Notes under the pieces: model-generated | What the model was told of the DNA's origin: nothing | Databases searched by the model: none | Seen by the model: the letters and a program-made list of their open reading frames with translations, nothing else | Assembly (NCBI GenBank): GCA_041398245.1 | Contig: JAWKVC010000005.1 | Span: forward strand, 124,001-188,000 | DNA from: UBA7672 sp041398245 | GTDB taxonomy: Bacteria; Pseudomonadota; Alphaproteobacteria; Caulobacterales; Hyphomonadaceae | Direction: 5' to 3' | Length of the DNA: 64,000 bases | In this document: one piece after another, positions 56,165-64,000 of the stretch | Layout: every line of letters starts with the position of its first letter | Position numbering within the stretch: position 1 is the first letter of the stretch | Translations under genes and position numbers: made by a program

Positions 56165-57322
56165 TCAGCCCTTCCGCTCCGCCATCATCTTCGCGAAGCG
56201 CTCGAACAGGTAGAACGAGTCCTGCGGGCCGGGGCTGGCTTCCGGGTGGTGCTGCACCGAGATGATCGGCTTGCCTGCAACCGAAAGCCCGCAATTCGTG
56301 CCGTCGAACAGCGAGCGATGGCTCTCCTCGACGCCCGCCGGCAGCGTCTCCACATCCACCGTGAAGCCATGGTTCATCGACACGATCTCGACCTTGCCCG
56401 TGGTGAAGTCCTTCACCGGATGGTTTGCGCCATGGTGGCCCTGCGGCATCTTCTTGGTCTTCGCGCCCAGCGCCAGCGCCAGCATCTGGTGGCCGAGGCA
56501 GATGCCGAGAATCGGCACGCCTGATGCGATCAGCTTCTGGATCTCCGGCCCGGCATACTGCGCCGTCGCCGCCGGATCGCCCGGACCATTGGACAGCACA
56601 ACGCCATCGGGCTTCAGCGCAAGGATGTCCTCGGCCTTTGTCTTGGCGGGCACCACCGTCACCTTCGCGCCCACGGCGGCGAGGTTGCGCAGGATGTTCT
56701 TCTTCACGCCGAAATCCATCAGCACGACGTGATATTTCGGCGCCTTCAGATCGACGAAGCCCTCACCCAGCGTCCACAGCCCGTCCGTCGAGTCGAAGCG
56801 CTGGCCCGACGTGACGTTGATCGCCAGGTCGGCGTTCTCGACGCCCTTCCATGTACGCGCAGCCTCGACCAGCGCCTTGGCGTCGATCTTTCCGTCCGGC
56901 GCGTGGGCGATGGCGGCCTTCGGCATGCCCAACTCGCGGATGCGCCGCGTCAGCGCCCGCGTGTCCACGCCCGACAGGCCGATGATGTTGCGCGAGGCGA
57001 GCCAGTCGCCGAGCTGATCCGCCGCGCGCCAGTTCGACGGCAGAGTCGGCGGCGCCTTGAACACCGCGCCGCGCGCGGCCGCCTTGCCTTGCGCCGAGCT
57101 TTCTTCCTGATCGTCGGCGTTGGCGCCGACATTGCCGATGTGCGGGAAGGTGAACAGCACGATCTGTTCAGCGTAGCTCGGGTCGGTCAGGATTTCCTGA
57201 TAGCCCGTCATCGCCGTGTTGAAGCACAGCTCGCCCGCCGCGGTCCCTGTCGCGCCATGGCCTTCGCCCCAGAAAATGGTTCCGTCCTCGAGGGCGATGG
57301 CGCCTGTGGCTTGTTGGGTCAT
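56165..57322 (-). CDS. carA: Carbamoyl-phosphate synthase small (glutaminase) subunit
   Basis: The 385-residue protein has the N-terminal small-subunit domain (GAIALEDGTIFWGEG...GYQEILTDPSY) and a C-terminal class I glutaminase with catalytic Cys in GICLGHQML and the His/Glu pair in QHHPEASPG. It feeds ammonia to CarB. The gene lies 4.1 kb upstream of carB on the same strand, separated by GT2, MBL and other genes. A convergent TPR/hydroxylase gene ends 4 bases away. Confidence 0.97.
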   Translation of the reverse strand: MTQQATGAIALEDGTIFWGEGHGATGTAAGELCFNTAMTGYQEILTDPSYAEQIVLFTFPHIGNVGANADDQEESSAQGKAAARGAVFKAPPTLPSNWRAADQLGDWLASRNIIGLSGVDTRALTRRIRELGMPKAAIAHAPDGKIDAKALVEAARTWKGVENADLAINVTSGQRFDSTDGLWTLGEGFVDLKAPKYHVVLMDFGVKKNILRNLAAVGAKVTVVPAKTKAEDILALKPDGVVLSNGPGDPAATAQYAGPEIQKLIASGVPILGICLGHQMLALALGAKTKKMPQGHHGANHPVKDFTTGKVEIVSMNHGFTVDVETLPAGVEESHRSLFDGTNCGLSVAGKPIISVQHHPEASPGPQDSFYLFERFAKMMAERKG

Positions 57323-57426
57323 CTGCGCCTCCGTGCGGGGCCGCGCGACTCGGGAAACCCGCCGCGCAAACGGGCGCTAAGTAGGGGGGTGGGCAGGGGG
57401 CGTCAAGCAGACAGTCTGCGACCCGT

Positions 57427-57669
57427 TCACCAGTCCATGACGTTGATCGCTCGCGCGATCCAGTTGCGGAACAACGGGATCGCCGCTGTCGCCACGCCGC
57501 TGACCAAGCCGGCCGCCAGAGCAGCAGCCAGCACCAGGTCCTGATTGACGGGGGCAATGGTGGTCATGAACGCCCCGGCGAGCACGGCTGCCGCCACGCC
57601 GCCGACGATAAAGGCGCCGACATACGCCTTGGCGATGTCCATCTGACTTGGCCTGCTGCGTTCGCCCAT
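57427..57669 (-). CDS. Small membrane protein of unknown function
   Basis: The 80-residue protein has two strongly hydrophobic stretches (about 16-38 and 45-62) and a short charged N-terminus. It ends WIARAINVMDW. No family is recognised. It lies on the same strand as carA upstream of it (57323-57426 separates them) and downstream of the nitroreductase gene, with which it may be cotranscribed. A second start 27 bases later (MDIAKAY) is possible. It may be a real gene or a chance frame; the tidy membrane topology favours the former. Confidence 0.55.
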   Translation of the reverse strand: MGERSRPSQMDIAKAYVGAFIVGGVAAAVLAGAFMTTIAPVNQDLVLAAALAAGLVSGVATAAIPLFRNWIARAINVMDW

Positions 57670-57716
57670 CGGTCAAATCATGTGGGACACGCCGGAAGCT
57701 GGCAAGCCTGCCGACC

Positions 57717-58355
57717 TCAACCCGTCCAGCGTGTCGCCTTCGCGGAAATGTTCGGCCGCTGGCGCTCCACCGGCTGGTCCCTGGCGGTCCCGAGATAGAT
57801 GTAGCCCGCGATCTGCTCGTGACCCGAAAGGCCCAGTGCGGCCTGCACATGCCCGTCATAGGCGGCGTCTTCCGTGATCCAAACGCCGGCCCAGCCCATG
57901 GCCTGCGAGGCGATCAGGATGTTCTGGCACAGCGCGCCGGCCGACAGCTGCTGCTCCCACACCGGCGTCTTCTTGGGATCGTGCACCGGCGAGGACACCA
58001 CGCACAGGATCACCGGCGCGCGGAAAGGCAGCGCCCGCTCCGCCGCCAGCTTCTCGGGATCGGCGTCCGGCTCCCGCAAATGCCGCGCCGCCGCCAGCAC
58101 TTCGCCGAACAGCGCCCGCGCCTCGCCCGCGATGATCAGCACGCGCCACGGCTCAAGCTTGCGATGATCCGGCACGCGCATCGCGAGGCGCAGCATGGCG
58201 TCGATGTCGTCGGCCGACGGCCCGGGCTCCGTCAGCGCCGCAACCGGCGTCGACCGGCGCAGCGCCATCAGGCTCAGCGTCTCCTGCGACGGATGGTTCG
58301 GCGCCAACGGCGCGCCGAGCTCCGGATTTTGCGGGAGATCGGCCTTGATCGGCAT
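57717..58355 (-). CDS. Nitroreductase family protein (YdjA-like)
   Basis: The 212-residue FMN-dependent oxidoreductase has the N-terminal RRST FMN site in ALRRSTPVAAL, PDHRKLEPWRVLII, the GALCQNILIASQAMGWAGVW block and the C-terminal IYLGTARDQP. This matches the compact YdjA subgroup. The physiological substrate is unclear. It starts 2 bases after the stop of the DsbA-like gene, implying translational coupling. Confidence 0.92.
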   Translation of the reverse strand: MPIKADLPQNPELGAPLAPNHPSQETLSLMALRRSTPVAALTEPGPSADDIDAMLRLAMRVPDHRKLEPWRVLIIAGEARALFGEVLAAARHLREPDADPEKLAAERALPFRAPVILCVVSSPVHDPKKTPVWEQQLSAGALCQNILIASQAMGWAGVWITEDAAYDGHVQAALGLSGHEQIAGYIYLGTARDQPVERQRPNISAKATRWTG

Positions 58356-58357
58356 GC

Positions 58358-59050
58358 CTAGTGATCTTCTCCCGGTGCGTGCTCGTGGCTCTCCTCGGCC
58401 GGCGCGGCGGGCTGCGCCGGCGCCTCGCCGCCAGCCAACGCCGCATCGACCGCGATCTTCACCGCCGACCAGTCGGAGTCGGCGAGCTTCACGCCATTGA
58501 CCAGGAAGGTCGGCGTCGAGTTGACGCCCTTCTGGCGCGCATCGGCGCCGACATCATTCACGCGGCGGATATTGGCCGGCTCGTCGACACAGGTGTTCAC
58601 CTGCGCCTCGCTCAGGTTGAACTTGGCGCCCAGGTTTCTGAGCGCCGGCATGGCGTCGCCCGACTGGGCCGCCGCGACCATGTCGTTCTGCGTCGCGAAG
58701 GCTTCGTCCAGCACGCTGAAGAAATCGTCCGGTCCGGTGCAGCGCGCGATCGAGAAGATCGCCGCGTCGATGGCGCCGTGGATCGCAAACTCGCGGAACA
58801 CGAACTTGATCTTGCCGGTCTCGACATAGTCGCGCTTCACCTCCGGCCAGAACAGGTCATGCCAGCGCTTGCAGCCGGGGCAGGTGGGCGAGCCGTATTC
58901 GGTCACGGTCACCTTGGCGTCGGCCGGGCCCATGAAGGCGTCGCCCTCGACCAGCACGATCTTCTCCCGGCCGGCGGGCCCGCCGCAGGCAGCGAGGGAT
59001 ACCGCGGCCAGCGAGGCGGCAAGCGTGGCGGCGAAGGACTTCAGGAACAT
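58358..59050 (-). CDS. DsbA-family thiol oxidoreductase, lipoprotein
   Basis: The 230-residue protein has a lipoprotein signal with lipobox SLAAC, then a thioredoxin fold with inserted helical domain. The active site is CPGC in GSPTCPGCKRWH and the cis-Pro loop is NSTPTFLVNG. It most resembles the BdbD/DsbA group that oxidises or isomerises periplasmic thiols. A His/Glu-rich tail (HEHAPGEDH) ends the protein and may bind metal (inference). The gene is coupled to the nitroreductase. Confidence 0.9.
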   Translation of the reverse strand: MFLKSFAATLAASLAAVSLAACGGPAGREKIVLVEGDAFMGPADAKVTVTEYGSPTCPGCKRWHDLFWPEVKRDYVETGKIKFVFREFAIHGAIDAAIFSIARCTGPDDFFSVLDEAFATQNDMVAAAQSGDAMPALRNLGAKFNLSEAQVNTCVDEPANIRRVNDVGADARQKGVNSTPTFLVNGVKLADSDWSAVKIAVDAALAGGEAPAQPAAPAEESHEHAPGEDH

Positions 59051-59216
59051 AGGCGGCTCCGCAAATTTTGGCCGGAACCTAGTGGGTAGAGGTTGCGCTG
59101 GCCAGTGGGCAATGGGCCGCCCGCAAACGGCGAAAATGGGGCGGGCTTTTCATTCCCCCGCCGATTGCCTACTGCCTGTGGGCCGTCCTTCCGCATAGCC
59201 GCCCGCAGAGTCGCCC

Positions 59217-59816
59217 ATGACCGACGCACCCAAGCCCTGGCGCATCAAGTCTGCGCGAACCGTGTTCAACAACCGGTGGGTGATGCTGCGCGAGTACGAA
59301 ACCGTCGCGCCGACGGGGGCGGATGCAACCTACGGCCTCGTCCATCTTCACAACCTCGCCATCGGAATCCTGCCGATCGATACGGACGGCGCGACCATCC
59401 TCGTTGGCCAGCAGCGCTTCCCCTCGGGCCGCTATTCATGGGAGCTGCCCGAAGGCGGCGGCCCGCAGGATCTTCCCCCGCTCGAAAGCGCCCGCCGCGA
59501 GCTGTCGGAAGAAGCAGGACTCAAGGCCGAGCACTGGCTGCCGCTGATCGAGGACGCCCATCTCTCCAACTCGATCACGGACGAGCGGGCCTATGCCTTC
59601 CTCGCCTGGGGCCTCTCCCCGGATCAGACATTTGCGAAGGACAGTTCAGAGGAACTATCCGTTCGAAGAGTTCCGTTCGCAGAAGCCGTCAAAATGGCGG
59701 TCTCCGGCGAGATCACCGACGGATTCTCCCTTGTCATGCTTCTCAAGGCTGACCATCTGCTCCGGACCGGGGCATTGCCCCAGGAGCTGGCCAGCCTCAT
59801 GCTCGCCGGCGCCTGA
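59217..59816 (+). CDS. Nudix hydrolase (ADP-ribose/ADP-sugar pyrophosphatase-like)
   Basis: The 199-residue protein has a Nudix box GGGPQDLPPLESARRELSEE followed by AGL. The metal-binding REL-x-EE-x-GL part is intact, while the Glu usual at the seventh position is Leu. The N-terminal TVFNNRWVMLREYETVAPTG and WELPEGGG match the ADP-sugar group. It lies 32 bases before cysE on the same strand. The substrate is not certain. Confidence 0.9.
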   Translation: MTDAPKPWRIKSARTVFNNRWVMLREYETVAPTGADATYGLVHLHNLAIGILPIDTDGATILVGQQRFPSGRYSWELPEGGGPQDLPPLESARRELSEEAGLKAEHWLPLIEDAHLSNSITDERAYAFLAWGLSPDQTFAKDSSEELSVRRVPFAEAVKMAVSGEITDGFSLVMLLKADHLLRTGALPQELASLMLAGA

Positions 59817-59848
59817 ACCGGGTCGGACGAGACCCGATGGAGGATGAC

Positions 59849-60676
59849 ATGGCGGACGGACGCTCCCCCCTCACCGAGGCTATCGGCTATGCCGGCAAGC
59901 CCGCTCCGGTCTGGCAGAAGTTGCGCTTCGATGCGCAACAGGCCGCCCAGCAGGAGCCCGCGCTCGCGAGCTATCTCAACGCCACCGTACTGAACCATGG
60001 CAGCTTTGCCGAAGCGCTCAGCTATCAACTCGCGCAGAAGGCCGGCGGACCCGAACTGAATGCGCTGGCGATCCGCGAGATCTGCGAGGAAGCCTATCGC
60101 AACGACCCGTCGATTATCGCAGCTGCCGAGCGCGACCTGCAGGCCGTGCTCGATCGCGACCCGGCGACGCGCTCAACGCTGCAACCCTTCCTGTTCTTCA
60201 AGGGCTTTCTTGCGCTGCAGACGCATCGCACCAGCCACTGGCTGTGGGGGCAGGGCCGCGAGACGCTGGCCTTCTTCCTCCAGTCGCGCACATCAGAACT
60301 CTACGCCGTCGATATCCACCCCGCCGCGCCGGTCGGCTCGGGCGTGTTCATCGACCATGCGACCGGCATCGTGATTGGCGAAACGGCGCGCGTTGGCGAC
60401 GATGTCTCGATGCTGCACGGCGTAACGCTGGGCGGCACCGGCAAGGTCCACGCCGACCGCCATCCGAAGATCGGCAATGGCGTGCTGCTCGGCGCCGGCG
60501 CGAAAGTGCTTGGCAACATCAGGATCGGCGACGAAGCGCGCGTGGGCTCGGGCTCCGTCGTGCTCAGCGATGTGCCGCCGCGTTGCTCGGTTGCCGGCGT
60601 GCCGGCCAAGCCTGTGGGCGGAGCCTGTATGAAGCCCGCCCAGACCATGGATCAGAAATTCGACGCGGGCCTCTAG
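59849..60676 (+). CDS. cysE: Serine O-acetyltransferase
   Basis: This enzyme makes O-acetylserine, the carbon skeleton for cysteine. The 275-residue protein has the N-terminal helical domain (about 15-140) and the left-handed beta-helix with hexapeptide repeats, including DIHPAAPVGSGVFIDHATG and GETARVGDDVSMLHGVTLGGTG. The ATG at 59849 is best supported, with GGAGG five bases upstream; the ATG at 59837 lies ahead of it. The C-terminal tail ends in QKFDAGL rather than the usual Ile and may still bind cysteine synthase. Confidence 0.95.
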   Translation: MADGRSPLTEAIGYAGKPAPVWQKLRFDAQQAAQQEPALASYLNATVLNHGSFAEALSYQLAQKAGGPELNALAIREICEEAYRNDPSIIAAAERDLQAVLDRDPATRSTLQPFLFFKGFLALQTHRTSHWLWGQGRETLAFFLQSRTSELYAVDIHPAAPVGSGVFIDHATGIVIGETARVGDDVSMLHGVTLGGTGKVHADRHPKIGNGVLLGAGAKVLGNIRIGDEARVGSGSVVLSDVPPRCSVAGVPAKPVGGACMKPAQTMDQKFDAGL

Positions 60677-60686
60677 AGGCTGGCGC

Positions 60687-60965
60687 TCAGTAGTAGGCTG
60701 GCGTCCGGCGTGCGCGGGCTTCGCGGCTCGCACGTTCGTGTAATGCTGCCGGCGACAGGTCCTTTTCGCCCCACGCTGCGCCGCACGTGGTGCTCGCGCT
60801 GCCAATTGCCCTGTCTCCAGCAAGGTTCAACATGCCGGCGTTTGCTGCATGGAGCGACTGGATGGCGCTGCAACCGGTCGCGTTCGCCGCAACCTGTTGA
60901 GGCGATGTCGATGCGCACGCCGCCGCGAGCGCAGCAGCCGTCAGGCAAAGAACAGCATTTTTCAT
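60687..60965 (-). CDS. Small lipoprotein of unknown function
   Basis: From the ATG at 60965 (GGGAGG upstream) the protein has 92 residues. The signal MKNAVLCLTAAALAAAC ends in a lipobox. The mature part contains GCSAIQSL and TTCGAAWGEKDLSP, whose two cysteines may pair. No family is recognised. It converges with cysE; the stops are 10 bases apart. Confidence 0.7.
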   Translation of the reverse strand: MKNAVLCLTAAALAAACASTSPQQVAANATGCSAIQSLHAANAGMLNLAGDRAIGSASTTCGAAWGEKDLSPAALHERASREARARRTPAYY

Positions 60966-61150
60966 TGGCAAACCTCCCAACCGGTTCGCAAGCACCCTAA
61001 CGGGTCCGGCGGTCCAGCGCCACCCGCTGATCGGGCCCGGAACCGCAATTACGCCGATGGCGTCAGCCTTTTCGCGGTCGCGCTGGGTCAGGGTTGGCGC
61101 CGGACCGGTAGGCGGCTAAGTCTCCGCCCGAAAGCCGAGGAGCCGCCCCG

Positions 61151-61360
61151 ATGAACCCTGAAACGATCAAGCGCATCGAGGCTTATCTCAAGCGCTCGCT
61201 GAACCCGAACATCGTGCTGATGGCGCGCCCGCGCGTGACCGACAGCGTCGAGGTCCAGATCAATGGCGAGCATGTCGGCCTCGTGTACCTCATCGAGGAT
61301 GAGGGCGAAACGAGCTACCAGCTCGAAATGACCATCCTCCAGGAAGACCTGGAAGACTGA
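61151..61360 (+). CDS. DUF3126 family protein
   Basis: The 69-residue protein matches DUF3126, a small conserved alphaproteobacterial family (NPETIKRIEAYLKRSLNPNI; VEVQINGEHVGLVYLIEDEG; FQLEMTIL-like YQLEMTIL). The function is unknown. Its stop overlaps the start of the cytochrome gene by one base (TGATG), so both are translated together. GAGCCGCCCCG precedes the ATG. Confidence 0.9.
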   Translation: MNPETIKRIEAYLKRSLNPNIVLMARPRVTDSVEVQINGEHVGLVYLIEDEGETSYQLEMTILQEDLED

Positions 61361-61716
61361 TGCGCGCCGGCGCGTCGCGTCGAAGCCTGCTCGCGGCACT
61401 CGTCATCGCTTGCGCACTCACCGTCGGCGCCTGCGTCGTCGCGGCGTCAGAGTCCGTTGCCAATGACGTTGCTGTGGTCGAGCCCGCACCCATCGAGGCC
61501 GACCCGGCGGCGCTGGGCGAGCGCCTCTATCAGGAACGCTGCGCCACCTGTCACGACGCCGGCCGCGCGCCGCCGCGTGCGCAGATCGCCGCCAACTCAC
61601 CGCAGGAAATCCTCGAAGCGCTGGACACCGGGTTCATGGCGTCCGTCGCCATGTTCATGTCGGAGCGGGAAAAGACGATCCTCGCCAACCATCTAAGCCA
61701 GCCGCCAACCCGCTAG
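61360..61716 (+). CDS. Small monoheme cytochrome c
   Basis: The 118-residue protein has one CxxCH heme motif (Cys61-Ala-Thr-Cys64-His65) and candidate axial Met residues at 93, 98 and 100. The N-terminal hydrophobic segment ends near a Cys25 (VGAC) and may be either a membrane anchor or a lipoprotein signal. It is a class I-type soluble or anchored periplasmic electron carrier (inference). It is translationally coupled to the DUF3126 gene. Confidence 0.88.
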   Translation: MRAGASRRSLLAALVIACALTVGACVVAASESVANDVAVVEPAPIEADPAALGERLYQERCATCHDAGRAPPRAQIAANSPQEILEALDTGFMASVAMFMSEREKTILANHLSQPPTR

Positions 61717-61782
61717 CGGTTCGCTGGCCGGGCACGCCGAATTGTCCCCAGCGGCATTGTTCCTGTCACGCGGCCGGTCTAG

Positions 61783-61797
61783 CTTGACGCCGTCAAG
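61783..61797. promoter_or_regulatory. 15-bp palindrome before the lipoprotein hydrolase gene
   Basis: The perfect arms CTTGACG / CGTCAAG flank a single C. TTGACG within it could be a -35 box or part of an operator. The palindrome ends 24 bases before the hydrolase start at 61822, which has GGAGGGA upstream. No regulator gene is adjacent. Confidence 0.45.
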
Positions 61798-61821
61798 ACA
61801 ATAACGATGGAGGGACTGTCC

Positions 61822-62802
61822 ATGATGCGTGCGTTGATTCTCGGCGCGTCTTTCGCTGCGCTGGCCGCCGGATGCCAGACCGGCATGGCGCCGGCGGATA
61901 CATCGACATCCATGACAACGGCATCCACGGCGATGGCCGAAGCGCCCGCCGCGATGCCGGCCAAAGCCGCTGTCGCCATCGAAAGCAAGTTCGCCACCAG
62001 CGCCGACGGCACCAAGATCCATTATGTCGCCTCGGGCAAGGGGCGGCTCGTCGTCGCGCTGCACGGCTTCCCGGATTTCTCCGGCTCGTGGGACAAGCTC
62101 GCGCCGGTGCTGAACGACGCCTATCGCTTCGTGGCGCTCGACACGCGCGGCTACAATCTCTCGGGTCAGCCGGAAGGCGTCGCCAACTACGCCATGCCGA
62201 AACTCGTCGAGGATGTGCAGGCGGTTATCAAGGCCGAGGGTTATGACAAGGCGACCGTGATCGGCCACGACTGGGGCGCCGCCATCGCGTGGAACTACGC
62301 CTTCTCCCATCCCGAAACGCTTGAGCGGCTGGTGATCATGTCTGTGCCGCACCCGGCCAACATGGGCCGTCAGCTCAAGGCCGCGCCGGACAATTCCAAC
62401 TATGCGCGCAACTTCCAGAAGGAAGGTTCGGAAAACAACCTGACCGCCGAAGGCCTCGCCGGCTGGGTTCGCGATCCGGCGGAGAAGGCGAAATATGTCG
62501 AGGCGTTCAAACGCTCCAGCTTCGCCGGCATGATGAACTACTATCGCGCCAACTATCCCACGGCGCCCGATCCGAACGCGCCGGCGCCGAGCTTCCCGAA
62601 GATCAACGTCCCGACGCTGGTGATCCACGGCATGAAGGATACGGCGCTGCTCTCCATGGGCCACAACGATACGTGGGACCAAATCAGCAAGGACACGACC
62701 CTGCTGATGGTGCCTGACGCCAACCACTTCGTGCAGCACGACGCCGCCAAGCTCGTGAACGGCACGATCCGGTCCTGGCTTGATCTGCATCCTGTGATGT
62801 AG
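61822..62802 (+). CDS. Alpha/beta hydrolase lipoprotein, epoxide-hydrolase/dehalogenase-like
   Basis: From the ATG at 61822 the protein has 326 residues. A lipoprotein signal with lipobox LAAGC (Cys18) is followed by a Thr/Ala-rich linker. The catalytic part has LHGFPDFSGSW (oxyanion), the nucleophile Asp in IGHDWGAAIAW and the His in PDANHFVQH. The Asp nucleophile points to epoxide hydrolase or haloalkane dehalogenase chemistry rather than esterase. The lipid anchor would place it in the periplasm or outer membrane. The substrate is unknown. Confidence 0.9.
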   Translation: MMRALILGASFAALAAGCQTGMAPADTSTSMTTASTAMAEAPAAMPAKAAVAIESKFATSADGTKIHYVASGKGRLVVALHGFPDFSGSWDKLAPVLNDAYRFVALDTRGYNLSGQPEGVANYAMPKLVEDVQAVIKAEGYDKATVIGHDWGAAIAWNYAFSHPETLERLVIMSVPHPANMGRQLKAAPDNSNYARNFQKEGSENNLTAEGLAGWVRDPAEKAKYVEAFKRSSFAGMMNYYRANYPTAPDPNAPAPSFPKINVPTLVIHGMKDTALLSMGHNDTWDQISKDTTLLMVPDANHFVQHDAAKLVNGTIRSWLDLHPVM

Positions 62803-62829
62803 CTGACGGCCTGCGCGCCGCGCATCTTT

Positions 62830-62855
62830 CCGGCGGAGGTTGAAACCTCCGCCGG
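62830..62855. terminator. Hairpin after the lipoprotein hydrolase gene
   Basis: A perfect inverted repeat with 12-base arms (CCGGCGGAGGTT / AACCTCCGCCGG) and a two-base centre starts 28 bases after the hydrolase stop. No T tract follows, so it may be Rho-assisted or bidirectional. Confidence 0.6.
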
Positions 62856-62912
62856 CATTGGGCTTTATGCCTGCTCGACTAAATGGGGCTCTAGGGTTGG
62901 AGCAGCCGCCAG

Positions 62913-63998
62913 TTGACCGAGCAGCCGAAGTCTCAGCAACAAGCTGATGCTGCGCCGACGGGCAAGCGTTCGCCTGTCCACGGGCTCGCACGCCTGGCAT
63001 GGCGGGCGCTCTATCCCGCCCGTGCTGTTGTGGTCTTCGTGTGGATGCGATCCGCGTGGCGGATCAAGCTTGCCTTGAACGTCGCGAAGACAGCCGCGTT
63101 CCGCGTCTGGCAGGGAGGTGCGCGTCTATTCGGTCGCAGGGTCTACTTCCTGTCGGACGTGAAGAAGATCTCGATGCTCAGTGTTCCGGTGCTCAAACGC
63201 CTTAGGCAGGCGGGCGCCGAAGGCGAGGGCGGCATCCTTGAGGTTGGCCCGTACGTTGGGGGATCCACGATTGCCTTCGCCCTGGGCCACATGGGGCGGC
63301 GCAAGCATGTCGTGGTCGAAGTCGGCGGCAAGAGCGACAATCCACACGTGCCATCCTCGGATATCATCCACGACCTCAGGCAGAACCTGAAACGCTTCGG
63401 TTGCGAGAAGTGGGTCACCATCGTCGAGGGCTGGAGCAATGACCCCAAGGTCATCGGCCCCGCCATGGAGATAACGGGACCGATCGGCATCTTCTTCTTT
63501 GACGCCAACGGCGAAGTCGCCGAACAGCTGTCGATCTCCGCCAAACACTTCCGCGACGATTGCGTCATCATCCTTGATGATCTCGTCGGCGATCATGGCA
63601 AGGCGGAGATGGTTGCGCCTGTCGTCGAACGTCTTGAGAAGGCAGGCGCGCTCATCGATGGCGAGATGGTCGAAGGCACATGGTTCGGGCGGCTTGGCCC
63701 TGTTGACCGTGCGGTTTTTCAACACTTCCGGCACGAGAGCGGCAGCGCGTGGCTAATGCCTGCGCCAGATCCCGCAAACTGGCGTGTCCAACTGTTCGAA
63801 GACGACAAGCCAATCGGTCCGCGCGATTCGCTCCATGCAGATATCCGCGCTCATGGGCTTGGCGCTTGGTCACATTGGGATTTTGGCGGCGTGCCTCGGG
63901 TGCTCTTTTCAACGTCCGACAATTCAGATCCCAACACGAATGGCCGCCGCTACCGTCTGGATGCAACGCCGATCGCCACGACTTCATCCCGCGTCTGA
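62913..63998 (+). CDS. Class I SAM-dependent methyltransferase-like protein (Methyltransf_24/CmcI-type)
   Basis: The 361-residue protein has the SAM motif I EVGPYVGGST, the post-I VVVEVGGKSD region, motif FFFDANG and LDDLVGD, suggesting a metal-assisted O-methyltransferase of the Methyltransf_24/CmcI kind. A hydrophobic, basic segment (about 30-60) near the N-terminus may associate with membrane. The start is a TTG at 62913 with GGAG only weakly placed; the first ATG is about 130 bases downstream. The stop is two bases from the window edge. The composition is less GC-rich than its neighbours, so recent acquisition is possible (inference). Confidence 0.7.
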   Translation: MTEQPKSQQQADAAPTGKRSPVHGLARLAWRALYPARAVVVFVWMRSAWRIKLALNVAKTAAFRVWQGGARLFGRRVYFLSDVKKISMLSVPVLKRLRQAGAEGEGGILEVGPYVGGSTIAFALGHMGRRKHVVVEVGGKSDNPHVPSSDIIHDLRQNLKRFGCEKWVTIVEGWSNDPKVIGPAMEITGPIGIFFFDANGEVAEQLSISAKHFRDDCVIILDDLVGDHGKAEMVAPVVERLEKAGALIDGEMVEGTWFGRLGPVDRAVFQHFRHESGSAWLMPAPDPANWRVQLFEDDKPIGPRDSLHADIRAHGLGAWSHWDFGGVPRVLFSTSDNSDPNTNGRRYRLDATPIATTSSRV

Positions 63999-64000
63999 GA

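Overview
The window is GC-rich, densely packed bacterial chromosome. The gene content points to an alphaproteobacterium, probably of the Caulobacterales/Hyphomonadaceae type: an F1Fo-ATPase zeta-inhibitor (DUF1476), a DUF3126 protein, an ELM1-family protein, an Oar-like TonB-dependent receptor, many small lipoproteins and M13 lipoprotein peptidases. This placement is an inference from families; no rRNA or tRNA is present to confirm it. I see no prophage, insertion sequence, integrase, CRISPR array or tRNA. Base composition is fairly even, so most of the window looks like core chromosome.

Layout. 1-8.7 kb: a truncated TAP-type hydrolase, SelO, a soluble four-PAS hybrid histidine kinase, a cold-shock/DUF1294 fusion, acetyl-CoA synthetase and an unknown secreted protein. 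8.9-14.2 kb: a Baeyer-Villiger-type monooxygenase facing a ferredoxin-NADP reductase, then an orphan periplasmic adaptor facing an ArnT-like glycosyltransferase. 14.7-17.9 kb: a large Oar-like TonB receptor with a clear terminator. 18.0-21.9 kb: agmatine deiminase, N-carbamoylputrescine amidase, glutamate racemase and a patatin, converging on a minus-strand pair of peptide ligases (ATP-grasp plus FolC-like Mur ligase) that resembles a split cyanophycin synthetase. Upstream of that pair are two tandem M13 metallopeptidases.

28.6-35.0 kb: a phosphate-response region (phoR, pstB, phoU, phoB) without pstS, pstC or pstA, and interrupted by a DUF6607 lipoprotein and an indoleamine 2,3-dioxygenase. 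35.0-42.6 kb: purine genes (purB, purC, purS, purQ) with the zeta inhibitor between purB and purC, and a minus-strand envelope block (entericidin, SGNH acyltransferase, two small lipoproteins) between purS and purQ. 42.7-48 kb: a Dps protein under a 21-bp Irr/ICE-like palindrome, a stand-alone M23 domain protein, a TlpA-like protein, thioredoxin reductase and an ELM1-family protein. 48-57.3 kb: greA, carB and carA, with a CAP-domain protein, an MBL hydrolase, a GT2 glycosyltransferase and a TPR/aspartyl-hydroxylase protein between carB and carA. 57.4-64 kb: nitroreductase, DsbA-like lipoprotein, Nudix hydrolase, cysE, DUF3126 coupled to a cytochrome c, a lipoprotein epoxide-hydrolase-like enzyme and a methyltransferase.

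The strongest candidate for something undescribed is the translationally coupled ATP-grasp/FolC-like ligase pair at 21857-24129. The Irr-like operator before dps, the incomplete Pst locus, the stand-alone M23 domain and the TPR-fused 2-oxoglutarate hydroxylase also merit a second look.
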